Of a DNA stretch of 64,000 nt, positions 1-15,900 are shown one piece after another (the first letter of the stretch is position 1; every line of letters starts with the position of its first letter). The notes under the pieces are model-generated. The model was not told the origin of the DNA and did not search any database. It saw only the letters and a program-made list of their open reading frames with translations. Position numbers and translations under genes: made by a program. Origin of the DNA: Metridium senile (taxonomy: Eukaryota > Cnidaria > Anthozoa > Actiniaria > Metridiidae); the NCBI GenBank assembly GCA_949775045.1, contig OX459108.1:3416961-3480960 (forward strand). Reading direction: 5' to 3'.

Positions 1-99
1 ATAAGTATATATAGGTAATCATATGGTTTTAAGTTCAATTTTGTTGTTCAAAGAGTTCAAATTGCACTGACGAGACCGTTGGTCAGAAATAAAGAGATA

Positions 100-370
100 C
101 ATGATTAAATAGATAAACAAATAATTAAAAAAAATGATAAATAAATAAATAGGTAAATAAATAAATTGCTCAAAATATAAATAGATCAATAAATGATAAA
201 TATATGAATGAATAACTAATTAAATAAATAAATAGATAAATCAATGACTGAAATAAAAGAATAAATGAATGAAATAAAAACAAAATGAATGGATAAACGT
301 ATGAATAAATAAATAGATAAATAAATAATTACATAAATGAATGAATGAATAAATAAATAAATAAACAAAG
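100..370. repeat. AAAT/AATG-type microsatellite
   Basis: Degenerate tetranucleotide run of aaat, aatg and agat units. The reading frames through it are low-complexity artefacts. It lies downstream of the last visible CCT8 exon. Confidence 0.85.
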
Positions 371-435
371 ATATATGTTCAATAAAGATCGGCCTCTTAT
401 ATTTTGATATTATGGCACTTTTAATAGCAAGTCTT

Positions 436-664
436 AGGGACGGACCATTTGATATTTGATCATGAGGGCTGTTTTGTCGGTGCCCGAAATTTTTTTGGGG
501 GGACACAGATGTTGCAAGATATTTTTAGGGAGTACTCAATACTTTTTGTTCGTGCAACAAATGCTGTTCGATATGTTTTTCAAGTTTAAAAGCTTGCTCG
601 ATTTTTTTTTTGTTGAATTAAGCCCCCCTCCCCATCAAAAATCAAATGGTCCGTCCCTTAAAGC
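436..664. repeat. Short inverted-repeat element (MITE), TTAA-type
   Basis: Ends are inverted copies: TTAGGGACGGACCATTTGAT at the left and its complement at 641-660. The right copy abuts TTAA and the left flank reads CTTA, consistent with one mutated TTAA target copy (piggyBac- or Kolobok-like). About 220 bp, non-coding. Confidence 0.7.
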
Positions 665-720
665 CCAAGGTTTTGGGAAGGATGAAATTAAGGAAGAATG
701 AGAGGAGGGAGATGTCTTAC

Positions 721-3700
721 TTGGTCAACCCTAAGGACAGTAACAGCAGCATTACTAGCAAGACGTATAGCCCATTGTTTGATTAGCAATAGATCTAGAA
801 TACCAGCTTGTACAGCGTCCTTGACATCAGCACTGCCATTCTACATAACACATAAAATTACATGTTGTTAACTACTGTCAGTAGGAAAAATATCAAATAA
901 GTAATAAACCTGAAAAGCAATAATAGATCATTATCACCATAGACCCCATTGCTATAAATATTGGTATCATCATCATAACTATTGTCGTCATCATCACCAT
1001 TTTTTAACATTATTACCATTTCTATCATCATTACCATCATCATCATCATCATCATTATCAGTAGCAACAGTTACCTCATCACAATTGTCAGTATTATCAT
1101 CATCACAGCAGCACAAACATCATCAATGTTATAATTATCACTATCATCAATGTCACCACCATTACCCTCATCATCATCACCATAAATGTTATCATCATTA
1201 CCTTTGTCACCATCATTATCATCAATGCTCTCATCATCACCATCAACACCACCATCATCCGTATCATCACCATTGTCATCATCATTATCATCAATGCTCT
1301 CATCATTACCATCATCACCATCAGTAGCAGCAGTATCGCCATCATGTTATATTATATATCACACAATCACCCCTTACCTCATTGTCAAAGCCAGCATTCT
1401 TATTGCCGTCTTGATGTGCAGAGTATAATTTAGATATCACTTCTGTTGCATTGACACCAGCATTAGAAGCAAGAGCTCTAGGAATGGATTCTAAACTCTC
1501 TGCAAATTTACCAATGGCATATTGTTCAAGGCCAGCACATGTCTGTAAAAAAGGAGAAAAAACACACACTGGAATTTAGAAATGTCAATGAGTTTTACAA
1601 AATCTGTGTAACTTCGTAACAAAGTGTAAAATGATGATGATTGAAAATGAAGGTTTTGAAAATGTCCATGGTTGTGGTGGGCCCAAGGATATGAATCATT
1701 CTTGAATTTTTCTATAATAAAAAAATATGCAATGTGTAAAGTGCATTGACTGGAAAAGGAAAAGCACTGAAATTATGCGTCAGTAGTTCCTTCAGCAAAA
1801 AATAAGGTGGTCTCGGAGTAAGCAGACGATGTGCTCTTTTCCCATCAATGTTTTTTTACAAAGATTGGAAAGACATTGCAAAAAGTATGAAAAGACTGGG
1901 ATTGAAATGTGAGCCGCTCACTCTTACAGCGCAACGTACCTTACCGTGGTCACCCAATTAAAGTTTGGTACAAGGTAGCTTAGCGTTCAAAAGTTTCTCT
2001 TTTCAAATTATTTGCTACACCTTTTCAAATTTAAACATCCTGAGAGGTTTTTCAGCCACTTATAAACTTCACTCTTGTCTTTGCTTTGAACATTTCAAAG
2101 TGTTTACCGTTTGACACTCGGCGTGCCTTTTATATTAAGGTCAAATTCTCGCTTTCTGATTGGTTATCTTGTACAAAATTTTAATTAGGTGGCCACGGCA
2201 AGTTGCGTCGCGCTATAAAGCAGAGCACAAACAAATGAGCTAGACTTATTTCTGACTGTAATATGAACTTACCTCTCCATATCGTGCTATCTGGTTGGCT
2301 AGTTCTATCTCAGTAGCACCGGCACCAGGGACAAACCGTCCATCTCTCGTCAATGCCTTAAAGTTATTGACACCGTCATCAATGGCTCTTTCTATGTCAT
2401 CCATGATATTCTCAGTCGAACCTCTGATAACAATAGTAGCTACTGCAGACTCTTCTCTCTCTACAAAGAGCAAGGCCATATATCATTAGAACGAATTTCA
2501 CTCACTCATATGAAACTTGAATTTTAGTCTTATAACAATTAGATTTAGATTTACTTATGTAATTTGTCAAAAATGAGTTATCTAGCACTGCTGAACAAGC
2601 CTGCATAGAAGCCTGAGACAACAGATGTTCTTTTGCTCCTTTCCCCCAGTGAAACTAACATCTGAGCAGCGAGCCAAAAAATGCCACACTTGTGACGTAG
2701 CGTAGTATACAAATCTTTAGGCAAATATGTATGCAAAGAAAATACATTAAACTTGTGACAAGTGGGTTACACGTTAGGTCACAAGAAAACCTGCGATGTC
2801 TAGATCTCAAGGGAAGAAGCACTTGAATACCGCTGAATATACAATTAAGGCTTTCAAGCATTCTGATTGGCTGTATTTTATATGATATGGGATAAAGAAT
2901 TTTAATCTCTCATTCAAAACGTTTTTTTTTATATATTAATATTTACAAAAAATTTGAAACTTGAGTTTCACATAAAATTTTAGTTTTATAACAATTACAT
3001 TTACATGTATATTTATTTGTTTGTTTTATTTTTCTAAATTTGGTGATATAAAGCACTTCTGAACAAGCCAGCATACCAGGTCTTTGGGTTTGGCAGTGCT
3101 CATTGCTTTTAACATGAGACTTGAGATTCAATTTTAAAAAAAATCTACATTTTCTCAAAAATGTTTTTTTAGTGAATTGCTTAATACACCAAGCACTTGA
3201 AAAAGTATCTTTGCTTGTAAATACCTTGCTGGAATACAATGACGGGTGTGTCTCCTATCTCTGCTACCTTGACAGTATCACAGTAACCCAACTCTTCTGC
3301 ATTGGGTGTGGTCTGGAGAAACAAAACAAACATAAAACTCCTATTAATATAACATAATATTAAAAAAAACATATTTAAAAAAATTCATTACTGTGCGACT
3401 CGCTGTACCGTAGTCACTTACAAAAACTTTTGATGAATTTTTGACATTATTTTGACATTTTTTCATCTCAATCGGACCAATCAGATACACGTTTATACAG
3501 AGAGACAGAGTTTATATTGAGAGGCGGAGTTAATATCGATCAGAGGCAGAGACTTTAGAAACTTGGATGTCTATCTTGTTCCGATTGAGATGAAAAAATG
3601 TCAAAATAACGTCAAAAATTCATCAAAAGTTTTTGTAAGTGACTACGGTACGGCGAGTCGAACAGTAAATAACTAAAGAGAATTTAACAAAAGAAATCAT

Positions 3701-6700
3701 GACCTTGATGAGTGTTGTATACGCTGATACAATACTAGTGTTGTATATCCTTAATTGCATAAGTTTTAACTTGAAAATTCTTGGCAAGACGGTTTTGAAG
3801 ACCAATATGTGTTGATTGACATAACGAAGAAATGACGGGAAAGCAGTATGATACTTTTTTAAACAACTCGCATTGAAGGCGGTTAATTTTGAGGTTTTTC
3901 GAAGAGCATACCTTACAGAAAATTGTTGTATATAACAAAACATACACAGTCTTATTCTCTGTTATATAAGCTTTAAAATGATATATAATATGTCTATTAT
4001 TATTGTAAAATGACGCGGTAAACACACTTTTAACTGAGAGCATGTGAAAGCACACCGCGAACTTGGACTGTAACCTTAAAATCGAGGCATGCTGACCAGT
4101 CAGCAACTATCTGGAAGGGTGCCCCTGTTTTGCTCAGGGTCATGTGGTGTGGTGTTTTGTGCCTTGCTTGCTTGGCTTCACTTGAGCACTTGCTTTTTGT
4201 TCCCACCCTTCCTCCTCTAGGGTAAGTATCAGTGTAAGGATTTCCACTGAATTCTCAGTGTGACAGGTGCTGGGTGGTGGACCGTGGGTCGTTACCATGC
4301 TACTTCCTTCAAGGCTTTGGCAACCCTGCCCATCCTCATCAGTGCCGAAGAGTTTAAAACATTTTAATAATTATTAACCCTATTATTAATTATGATGTCA
4401 CTTTCATCATTATCAGCATTGGCACAATCATCAGCATCACTATCATCATAGCCATCATCATCATCATCATCACCATCATCATCAATACCACCATCATCAT
4501 CATCACACATATTTCCATTTTTGCCAAAATCATTATCATCGTCATCTTGATCACCCAAACAACTTACAATTTTAGGTAGTGCTGTAGCATTGATTGCACG
4601 GCAGAGCCTGCGTAGATCAAACTTTGATTGCAATCGGACAACCATTAGTTTGTACTTGTTACAGAAATGGATTGCCATGTCTGCAACTTTACCGCCTGTA
4701 ACAATTACATTGACACCAGTGGCTACTATCTCTTTGATTTGCTGTAGACAAAGATAAATAGATGTATGAATAAATGAATGAATAAATGGGTTAATGAATA
4801 AATGAATGAATGGATAAATAAATGAAAGAATGAATAAATGAATATAGAAATGAAAGAATAATGCATGAATGGATAAAGGGATAGACAAATGGATTGATTG
4901 ATAAATAAATGAGGGGATAAATAAATGATAATTTTGATGACTCTGATGACATTTTTAATTTTCAGAGTTTTATTACCAGACATGTTTCAGTCATCAAAAT
5001 TATTATTCTATTTCTGACATATCAACCATTTGGATAAATAAATGAATTGATAAATAAATGAATTGATAAATGAATGAATGGATAAAGGGATGAATGAATG
5101 GATGAATAAATTGATAAACGAATGAATGGATAAATGAGTGAATTGATAAATGAATGAATGGATAAAGGGATGAATGAATGGATGAATAAATTGATAAATG
5201 AATGAATGGATAAATGAATGAATTGATAAATGAATGAATGGATAAAGGGATGAATGAATAGATGAATAAATTGATAAAAGAATGAATGGATAAATGAATG
5301 GATGGATGGATAAATAAATGGATGAATGGATGGATGGATAAATAAATAAATGGATGAGTTAATTAATAAATTAATTGATAGAATAATGAATGAATGAATC
5401 ACATATATCAATGAAATATAACAATGATAGTGCATCCTACTGTACTTCACCTCTTCTAGTTGTTCTTCTTCTCCTTTACTGAAACTCTTTAGTTCCTCTG
5501 CATTTTTGATTAGCACAGTTCCCTGTGGTGAAATGAATCATAGTAAACTTGACACAACAATTAACTACAATTAACTAAATCGAATATTTATTAATGTTGA
5601 GGAGATTTAAGGACGGGGCCTACTAATTAAAAAGTAATGTATTCTTCAAATAACTATGTGAGTTGTTTTAACCCTTCAGAGGGTTCTACAAATCTGTCTA
5701 AAAAAGGTGGGGTCACCGGGCAGTTAAGAGAAATAATGAGTCTTAACTATGGCTGACGTCACGATTTTACCGGCATCGACAAATAATTTTTTTTTCAAAG
5801 GATTTTCATTGAAACATCTCTTTGATAGCGGTAAACAATTAACAAGTAATTTTCTAATAGGAATATATATTTTGTAACGTATTTTCAAAAGTTAGTAGTG
5901 AAATATGATTTTTTTAGCATCACGACTTGTATTTTACGAGGTTCAGAAAATTCGAATTTTTGTCTATTTTCCATTCAAAAATCAGTTGCTTTTTCGAAAT
6001 TTTACATCAAAACCATTGTTTAACATGTTCTTAATAATTGCAGTTATAAAAAAATTGGGGTTACCGGGCGTTTTAAAAAGTTATCGCGTGGTAAACTTTG
6101 CCGCCGAAGGTCATCATAAGACAATTTCTTTCCGGTCCCCTCCCTACTAAGTAAAGAAATTCGTCATCATAAGTGCATTGTGGGACTGTTTTTATAAAAA
6201 CCGCTACCGTCGCGTCTACCATCGTTAGATGGTTTTTTATTTGTATTTTGTCATCTTTTGAGGTAAGATAGCGCGTTAAAATGGAAACTATGTAGATGCG
6301 CAGTAGCCTGCGCAGTGGCAATAGTAGGCCCCGTCCTTAACTCGAAAAGCCTATGGCTTCTTTAAATCTTCTCGCCATCACTTTTTCTGTAATATTTAAT
6401 TTCAAACTTGTAATTTATTATATGGCAAAAAAATCAATCAATCAATCAACCAAATTACAAAATTTTCTTAGGAAATGGTTCACTAGTCTACACTAGACTC
6501 AAACTGCTAGTTTTACATTATCATACAGATTTATTTCAATTTGTGTTCCTTTTTTAACCCACATCCTACGAGTGAATAGATTATAAGGTAGTACCGGATA
6601 CTTGGATTTCTTCAATGAATTTTTTTATAAATCCTGTCATTTATAGATCATTGTTAGGCAAGTCAAAAAACATGAAAAAAAATTGGGGTCACCGTATTGG

Positions 6701-9700
6701 TTATAGAGTTATAAGATATAGTAAAAGTAGGTTTTTGCAATAATTTGCGATGATTTGCTCAAAAGTACCTATTCAAAGCAGTCAAGAGAATGCGAACGTA
6801 TTCTGCTAGGAAAAGCATAATATTATATCAAACGATAGATCTTAGGATTATCTAACATTTCCTGTCATAAAAATCATTGAATCATTTCCAAATATGAGTA
6901 TAAGTGAGCCATAGAAGTACAATTATACGCCAATTACGCACACTACATGTGTATAGAGTTGTACCATTTGTAAAATTTCAGAAAATCCAATCAATGAATA
7001 TTTTATTTTTTATTCTAAATCGTAAGAGTAGTAAATGCAGTCTTGAATAAGAAGAAAAAAAATGGGGGTCCCCGTACTAATAGGCGAGTTATAAGCGACC
7101 GAATCCATTTTTTTTGTTAAAAAAGCACGGCAACGGTCCGCGCGGGACTGGGTTCTAGTACTTTAAACATCTGCTTGAAACTTTTCAAATTATCCTTGTC
7201 ATCTCCAGAAACCCTAAAACCTATTTTGTATTAGTTTTACGACTAAAGACGTCAAAATCATATTTTATCTATTCATTTTTACAAAGTTGTAAATTTGTTG
7301 TTTTGAGACAAAACAGCGACCTTGTCAGGTAGTGAAAATCTGAGCATGTTTCGAAAAATGTCACATTTTACCTCCAAAGTTGCATGAAATGACATAATAC
7401 TTTCTTAAGTTATAGATAAGGATTCAAATTAAAATATTATTTAGATAAATTTTCAAAAAAAACGCATATAAATGATGGAAAACGAGATGCGCGAAATGGA
7501 TGCGCAGTATCAAGTATCCGGTACTACCATAAATAAGGTTATGTGTTATCAAATTTTACGTTTGTCTCTGACTTAAAAAACTTTAGAAGAATAGACGTTT
7601 CGGTCCATTACCACGGACTTTCATCAGTAATGGCGGTTGTTGTTGTGTCACGTTATGTGTATCGTAATCTATTGTTACAGGAATCATAATCTGAATTATT
7701 GTCTTCTCGAGTGTCACATTTATTGTGGCACTCTTTAATTGTAATAATTTTTTTGTGTGTGTATTTGTTTTTCTAGTTTGTTAGTTATCAATAAATTAAT
7801 ATTTTAAAAAATAAAAAAAATAAAAAAAATATTATAAAAAAGGTATATTACAAACATTCGTTTGAATGCATTGCTTGATAATTATTTGGAAATTCTGATG
7901 CAGTAGGTTTAGAAAACAATAACATGGAAAAAGTGAAGTGTTCATAGTTGAATATCCATCCCCATTGCTTATGTTAATGTTTTCAGCTGTTTTCGTAGAA
8001 ACACTGTTACAGTTAACACTACTGTAGTTTAACTGCTAGTTATTGTACAATAGCTGTTATTACAGTTATATGCAAATGATTTTGAACAATGGGTTGAAGT
8101 CGAGGCTTTCGGGCGAAGCCTCGATTTGAATCCATTGTTTGAAATCATTTGCATATAACTGTAATAACAGCTATTTTACTCCAATTGTTTCCTTAGAAAC
8201 ACTGACACAGTCCACACTAGTTTAACAGCTAGCTATCGTACAATTTTACTCCAATTGCTTCCTTAGAAACACTGACACAGTCCACACTAGTTTAACAGCT
8301 AGCTATCGTACAATTTTATTCCAATTGTTTCCTTAGAAACACTGACACAGTCCACACTAGTTTAACAGCTAGCTATCATACAATTTTACTCCAATTGTTT
8401 CCTTAGAAACACTGACGCAGTCCACACTAGTTTAACAGCTAGCTATTGTACAATTTTATTCCAATTGTTTCCTTAGAAACACTGACACAGTCCATACTAG
8501 TTTAACCGCTAGTTATTGTACAATTTTACTCCAATTGCTTCCTTAGAAACACTGACACAGTCCACACTAGTTTAACAGCTAGCTATCGTACAATTTTACT
8601 CCAATTGCTTCCTTAGAAACACTGCCACAGTCCACACTAGTTTAATTGTTACCTTTGTTTCAGTTTGCATTAGATCCAAAGGACATGAATACACAACTAT
8701 TTTAGCGTTCTTGGCACTGGTGGAATCTCCCTCTACAAGACGCTTGAATACCATTCCTTGCATGACTAACGAGTTATGGACGCCTGATCCCTGGAATCAA
8801 AAACAGATACAACAAAAATAAGAACTTGACACCATGACTTCTGTCGACATGAAGTGAATTAGACTAAAGTATGAATTGGACATTTGGAGAACTTGACACC
8901 ATGACTTCTGTCGACATGAAGTGAATTAGACTAAAGTATGAATTGGACATTTGGAGAACTTGACACCATGACTTCTGTCGACATGAAGTGAATTAGACTA
9001 AAGTATGAATTGGACATTTGGAGAACTTGACACCATGACTTCTGTCGACATGAAGTGAATTAGACTAAAGTATGAATTGGACATTTGGAGAACTTGACAC
9101 CATGACTTCTGTCGACATGAAGTGAATTAGACTAAAGTATGAATTGGACATTTGGGAGAGTGCAGGAAAAAAACTTGTGAGAGTGCGGAAATTTTTTTAG
9201 CAAAAAGTGTGGAAATGCTAATTTGTATATTGTTATTTATTTTAACTCTTTCCCTACTGCCCCTTTAAAAATCAGTCCCTCAGTTATGGCTCTAATATAT
9301 AGTTAACTGTGTTGTCTGGTAAGTTCCACAACATCTGACACTTAATTGATTGACTGAGATCCGTATTTTTAAACTACAAAGTCCTTTGTGTTAAGGTGAA
9401 CGTTAAAATGTGCGTTTTTGCGCCATAGAACAACCACGATAAACGTCATTTTTCACCTCTGATTTGTATACCAATAATATCATTTTAAAAGCAAAATTCG
9501 GCATTCTCAGAACACATTAGCCCCAGCTCTTTGGATTTCTTTACTTTTTATGATCTAACATCTTCCACGAGCCGCACAACAGCCGTTTTTTTTAGCCTAC
9601 TAACGCAAAAACGCATTTCTCCATTTAATAACGAAAAGCATTGTGGGTAATTATGCACATTTTCGACAGCACATGGCCCAGACCACAATTCTTCATATAT

Positions 9701-12700
9701 TTTTTATAAGTGCCCAGTCACTCGCTTCCACCGGACAAAAATTGCGCCGATTGCCATCTTTATAAGGCGAAAATCACCAAAATTGCCTTGGTTGGTTCTG
9801 GTATCTACTACAAGACGACCAGGAAAGCGATTTTACTCCAACGACGCCATTGTCAAAAGAGCGTCTCCACCACCTAGACAAACTTAATGATGCATGACTA
9901 GGGGCTCTTGTAGTAGTAAATGACTGAAAAAAGCACTTATAAACTGGATTTTAGCTCAATTCAGGGTCGAAGTGTTGACTCGGAATCTGACTAGCTAAAA
10001 TCTGCAAGGCGTTCCTAGAAACCTTGAGCCATTGGTAATTCGAAACAGCAACAGTTTCTCTGACAATGCCTTATTTGGAATTGAAATCAATTTTTTTTAC
10101 TTTTCGCATAAAAAAACAGTCAAAAATCCAATTATATAATAGTCTCCGTAGGCAAAGAGTTAATATTATTTTGATGCAAAATGAAGACATTTTCTGCGAA
10201 ATTTGCGCTTTATGTGCTGTATTTTTATAGATGCATGTGATTGGGTGCTTTTTAGACCAATCAAAAGCGTATATAGAATTAGAACTTACAGCCAGGAACG
10301 CCTGATAGATTATCATAAAACGGCGAAAGAAAATAACGTTTTAAAGTCGATTGCCAGCCCAAAATGAGATGAATTCTGATGAAAAACTTGCTTATTTGGA
10401 AAATTATTGTGTATTCAAGAACATTGTCAACAGGTTTACAAGTTTTTCTGTATTTTTCTGGCAAAAAGTGTGAGAATTGTCAAAAAGTGTGGAAAACGAT
10501 AAATAGTGCGGTTTGGTGTGATTTTCGGGATACAGTGCGGAATCGCACACTCACACTTTTTCAGATGCCCTGTATATAGTATAGTATAGTATAATCATCC
10601 ATATTTGTGCTTTAAAATACAATGGAATTCCCAAATCAATAATGTTCATACGTACCAGTATTTTGATCACTCGGATGTTATCAACATTAAAATGAGATTT
10701 TTCTGGCAGAATTAACACTAAAATAAAACAATATAATATTATAAAATAATTTAGATAGTATGCGCGCTCTGATTGGTCAAAAACCGTGTTGGATGAGGCT
10801 ATCTAAACATGCGCGCGCGTATTAAGAATTGCTATTCTTATCAGCAATTAAAATGCCGATTTAGCCTCAAAAAATATTTTATAAAAGCAATAGAAGACGA
10901 TTTTCCGTGTTATATAGCCTGATCTAAACACTTGTGATGTTGGGAGAACACTCGAGAGCTGGAAAAGCACTCGCTTAACGGCTCGTGATTTTCCTACGCT
11001 TTCTCATGTTCTCCCAACATCACACGTGTTTAGATCAGGCTATATAACACAGAAAATCGTCTTCTATTTCTTAAATATCATCATGTTAAATTTGTGTAAA
11101 ACATATTCAACATAACTAGATGCCATCTGGGCAATCACTCAAGCTTCAAATGAGACATATATGATGTCATTGTTGCTAGGAACACATTGCACCTGACCCT
11201 CCAACTTGAGGACCAAACGACAACGAAAAAAAGAACCTTTTGCATATTTTTTAGACTTTGGCTTTTCTGAACATGGAAGCCGGAGTAATTACAATGTATA
11301 ATAAACACTAAATACTAGAAGAGGCATATATTTATACATATACATTGTACAATAATTATAACGTATATTATAATTATATGATTTAAAAATAAAATATCAA
11401 ATCACAAACTTACCACATGCATGGGCAATTAATTCTGATAGAAAGTCTTCATTACCATACTACAATAAAACCAAACAGAATCCTTTAGCCATGTCTTAAA
11501 TAAACTGCTTCTTTTAACCATTGTCATCATCACCATGGTTTCATCACCATTATTATTGACACTGACTCAATCATCATCATAATTGTTATCATCGTCACCA
11601 TCATCACCACTGTTTCCGAGAAATCACATTTGGAAACCTTTTGTTTAAGAAACTAAAGCAAACTACATAGAACCCCCGAACTAACCTATACATGAAAACT
11701 CAGTCAAAAAGCACACCATGTGATCTCTAAACCCGCAATGCCTCACGGGTCATCTCGCTAGTACACAGGGAGACCAATCCTTCTTAACAACCACCATCAT
11801 CATACTCATACATCATATCAATCAATCAATCTTTATTATAGGTACAATAATTGCCAATAATTTACATAAATTACAAGTTACAAAATCTTAGTTACAAAGC
11901 CATAGACTAAACATAATCATCATAATCATCATGATCGCAACCATCAATTCATTTTAATATCATGTTTATCACCACCATCATTATCATTATCATTTACATA
12001 ACATATTAAAAAACAAATCATCTTCTAAGCTGGGAGCTCAATCAACATGTGTTGTTCCCTTCTATACCACAAGGGGCTTTCTTCGAGTTATGCAGGTTTT
12101 TATCCCTCCACAAAAATCAACATGTGAGCAGAATAGCGTGCTAAAATATACAATGTAGGGGTTTTGAGTGTGGGATTCAAACAACCCTATAAAAGACATT
12201 TGTATCTGGCAAGAAAATGTGAGATTTTAAAAAGTGATTTTTTAGTGACTTATATCCATAAATGTATTGGAAAGATATAGCATTTGAAGATCAAATTCTT
12301 GTTAAATTGTATCTACTGTAAATTCTCAAATCAATTTTCATAAAATAACTATTAATTATAATCACCTGTTTGCTTGCTACTGCAGTTTTAATAGCTTTGA
12401 CAACTTCAGCTTCATCTTCAATTTTACCCACAGACGAACAGCTCAAATCTAAACCAAACAAAATAGATTTACGTTTATCGACATGAAGAGAGATTTCTTC
12501 ATTATCAAGACCTAGATTTTTATTGTACTTTATAAGTTTTTCGGCATAATGCAAAATTAGACATTTCATCAGCTAGTTGTGAAACTTACCATTCAGTAAT
12601 GCAAGTGCTTTTTCACAAGCTTTCTCATAGCCTTCAATAATATCAGGGATGGCAACTCCCTATAAAAACAACACAGTTGAAATGATATGTTATTGTAAAT

Positions 12701-12818
12701 GAATAAACTTGTGTAAGAAACAAAAAAATAAATAAATGAATGAATACATGTAAAAAATGAGTAAAAAATAGATAAAATAAATAAAATAAATAAATTTATA
12801 AATAAATAGATAAATAGA

Positions 12819-12849
<31 letters not shown>

Positions 12850-12886
12850 AAAAATATATAAATAAATATATAAATAAATAAATAGA

Positions 12887-12941
<55 letters not shown>

Positions 12942-15900
12942 ACAAATAAATAAATAAATAAATAAATAAATAAAATATGCCTAATGCCTAATGACAATTT
13001 CCTCTCAGGGACTCGGAACATCAGATAACATTAACAGTTTTTCTTGAGACTACCCCACAAACTTGGACGATCATAACACATCTACATCACTTACACCTGG
13101 GTTGAGACCACTCACTCTTAAATATCATTTTAAATGTGCAATAGATTAACTTACCATTCTAAGAAGCTCCTCTGCTGCACTAAGTAGTGCCCCAGCAAAC
13201 ACCATCACAAAGTTAGTGCCATCACCGACCTAGATGAGACAATACATGTTTAAGTTTGAATAAAAATTTGATTAATTAAAATAATTATTGAAAAATAATC
13301 TTATCTTGTCAGAAGATTTTTGCCAGTAACTGAAGAATATTGCAAGTGTAAAAGTCAACACTGATTACTGTATGTAGCCTGCGTAGCGGCTCTCTAGGGG
13401 GAGGGAGAGGGGAAAGGAGGAAGAGAGAGGCTGGGGGAGAGAGAAGGGAAGGGAGAGCCTGCAATGGTCCTATTGTTTCATCGTTATACGCCCCCAATCA
13501 AAGAAAATTTTACTTGTCAAAATTGACCAATCAAAAATCACACGAATTTGCGGGATCACTTCCGTTTGTTGTCAAAACATATCAAAACATGAATACACGT
13601 GTGAAGACGGAGAAATTAAATTCCAATCCATCTTTGTGTTATGTCAAAGGAAAATATATGTCCTTCCTTCAAATCTATAAAACCAAAGACGAACAGAGGG
13701 AGAAGACGTTCTGAAAACAGTCCAAATCAATTCTGTCGTATCTGCAAAAAAAACCTTATACTTACGTACGGACCGCAACAGAATTGTAAACACGCAGCTT
13801 ACTGCAATCTATTTAAACCTTCGACTAGAAAAGACGACTTTGGAGTGATTATCGCCGACAGTTTGAAAGAAACTGGAATACTTATTCCGAATAGCCCTCA
13901 ACTTTCAAGTGTTGTTTGTCATCCTTGTGCAAGGAAACTCAAGAATCTTTCAGAAACTTACAAAACTGTCGTACAATCAATTAGAATAAGTGAGGATCCA
14001 CCGAGCGACCAAGATGCTGTTAAAAGAAAAGCTGCGTCTACACTAACACCAGAGCGAAGTCCGACTAACAGAAAGACAAGGAGAATCCAATCCCCCCAAA
14101 GTAAAACATGCAATTCTCCTTCCAGAAACAGAAGAAAATCTCTCTTTTCTGTGGAGGATAATAGCGATTCGAAGGAGCAAGATATTGAAAATGTATTGCT
14201 ATCTAAATTGAATGTGGATGACTTGGACACTTCAAAATGCTCTCAGGTAAAAATTGTACTCGCTTATCCTTCTGGAAACGTCATCGTCAAAAGTAACTTT
14301 GATACGGAACTGAAATCTATTATTACGAACATTTGTTTGTCCCGATGGAATACAGTAATCAGGGCACTTTTTGCGCACAGCATTCTTAATGCCGAGCTGC
14401 TAAACTTTCTCGAACTTAAGAGTGAACAAGAGATAAAGCGCTATGCAAAAACTGAAAGCTGCCTTAAAAGTACTAGCCCTGACCAGCTTGCCAGTTTTTC
14501 AAACAAGATCCTTTGCAAAGAATTAGAAGTGAACTGTCCCGTCTACAACGCTGTTGTCCGTGGAGCGTGTGGTTACAGTACCACTAGTCAAGAAGAAATG
14601 CCCGCGAACTACACGTATGAGAAGACGTCAAATGCTGTGGCCTTGGCTACATCTGCACTTACTAGAGTACAAAATCCCTCTATGTCTGCCGTAGCATACA
14701 GAATCTCTACTATTTTATTCCATAGTGGAGTGAGTAATAAAGATCTTACAAGGTTGAATCACTTAGGAGTGTGCATGTCTCCACAAAGTGTCATATCCAT
14801 GCATGAAAAGATGGGAGAAAATTTCGACTATAAAGTACTTCATTGGAAGAAAACTATCGAAGAAAATAGCTGTGCAATTTCATTCTTGGAGGAAATAGAT
14901 GAAAAAATGATTCCCAAAAGGGAGGAGGATGACATGGAAATAGAAATTAGCCTCAACCTCAAAGAAGAGAATGTACAGAACTTTTCATGGTATACTCCAA
15001 AAACCTATGTTTATGCGTTAAGTTTATTGGAACAGGAAAGAAATATTATGGGAGAGCTGTCATTTACAGAAGATGTTCTTAAGCAAACACTGGCAAAATT
15101 ACAAGATAAAAAGCTACCCATTTTCAAGTAAGTACTAATATAACAGACTAGTATATAGTATATACATACATTTTAAACATGAAATGGTTGTTGTTAAAGT
15201 TGATTTTAATATAGCAATACGGCCATTCTTTTAATGTTTCATACAATTTATTATAATTGTGCTACAATATGTTTCTACTTCCATATTATATAGTGCTGTT
15301 GTGAAATCACTCTTATTAATGACATTAAGTAGCAAGTTCTGTAGTATTTCCAGCAATACTATACTTATCACTTTTGATTTTTCACTCTGTTGGATAACAT
15401 TTCTACATTTTTTATATTGTAGGATTGTAGGAGATAATGTGGATCATGAAATTACAGCTAGGGTACAATCAAAAGAACATGGGAACAGATCTATCCATTG
15501 GACACATCAGTTTGCAATGCTAGAGAAAGTCAATGAACAGAGTCAAGAAAAAGCAGAGCCACAAGAGAAAGCACAAGATTTACAGTTTACAAATTTGTTG
15601 CCAGACACCACAATACAGGATAACCTTATTTGTCAATGGGCGATTCTAGTCAGCAGGGTAGTGACAAAATACATACCAGCATTCAAGCCATACCAGAAAC
15701 ATGTTATCTATCACATTCCTCATCCCTACTCCACTGAAATGTCAACAAAATCTGAAATGGTTTGTTAAACTTTTCTTCTAGTTGTGCAAAGCAATTTTTC
15801 AAAATTTACTAATCTAATTTTTTGCAGCCTGCACTAAAAGTGTTGGGCATCCAAAAAAAAATGTTAGGAACTTATGTAGGTTGATTATAATTAGGAGCTT

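Noticed and set aside
1085..1345. His-rich and Met-rich frames on both strands
   Set aside because: CAT/ATG readings of a trinucleotide microsatellite.
5022..5516. Long minus-strand open frame rich in Ile, His, Phe and Ser
   Set aside because: It is a reading of the tetranucleotide array. Only its first residues coincide with CCT8 exon 11.
12593..13021. 142-codon minus-strand frame
   Set aside because: Reads through the AAAT microsatellite. Only the region near 12590-12659 codes, in another context, as CCT8 exon 6.
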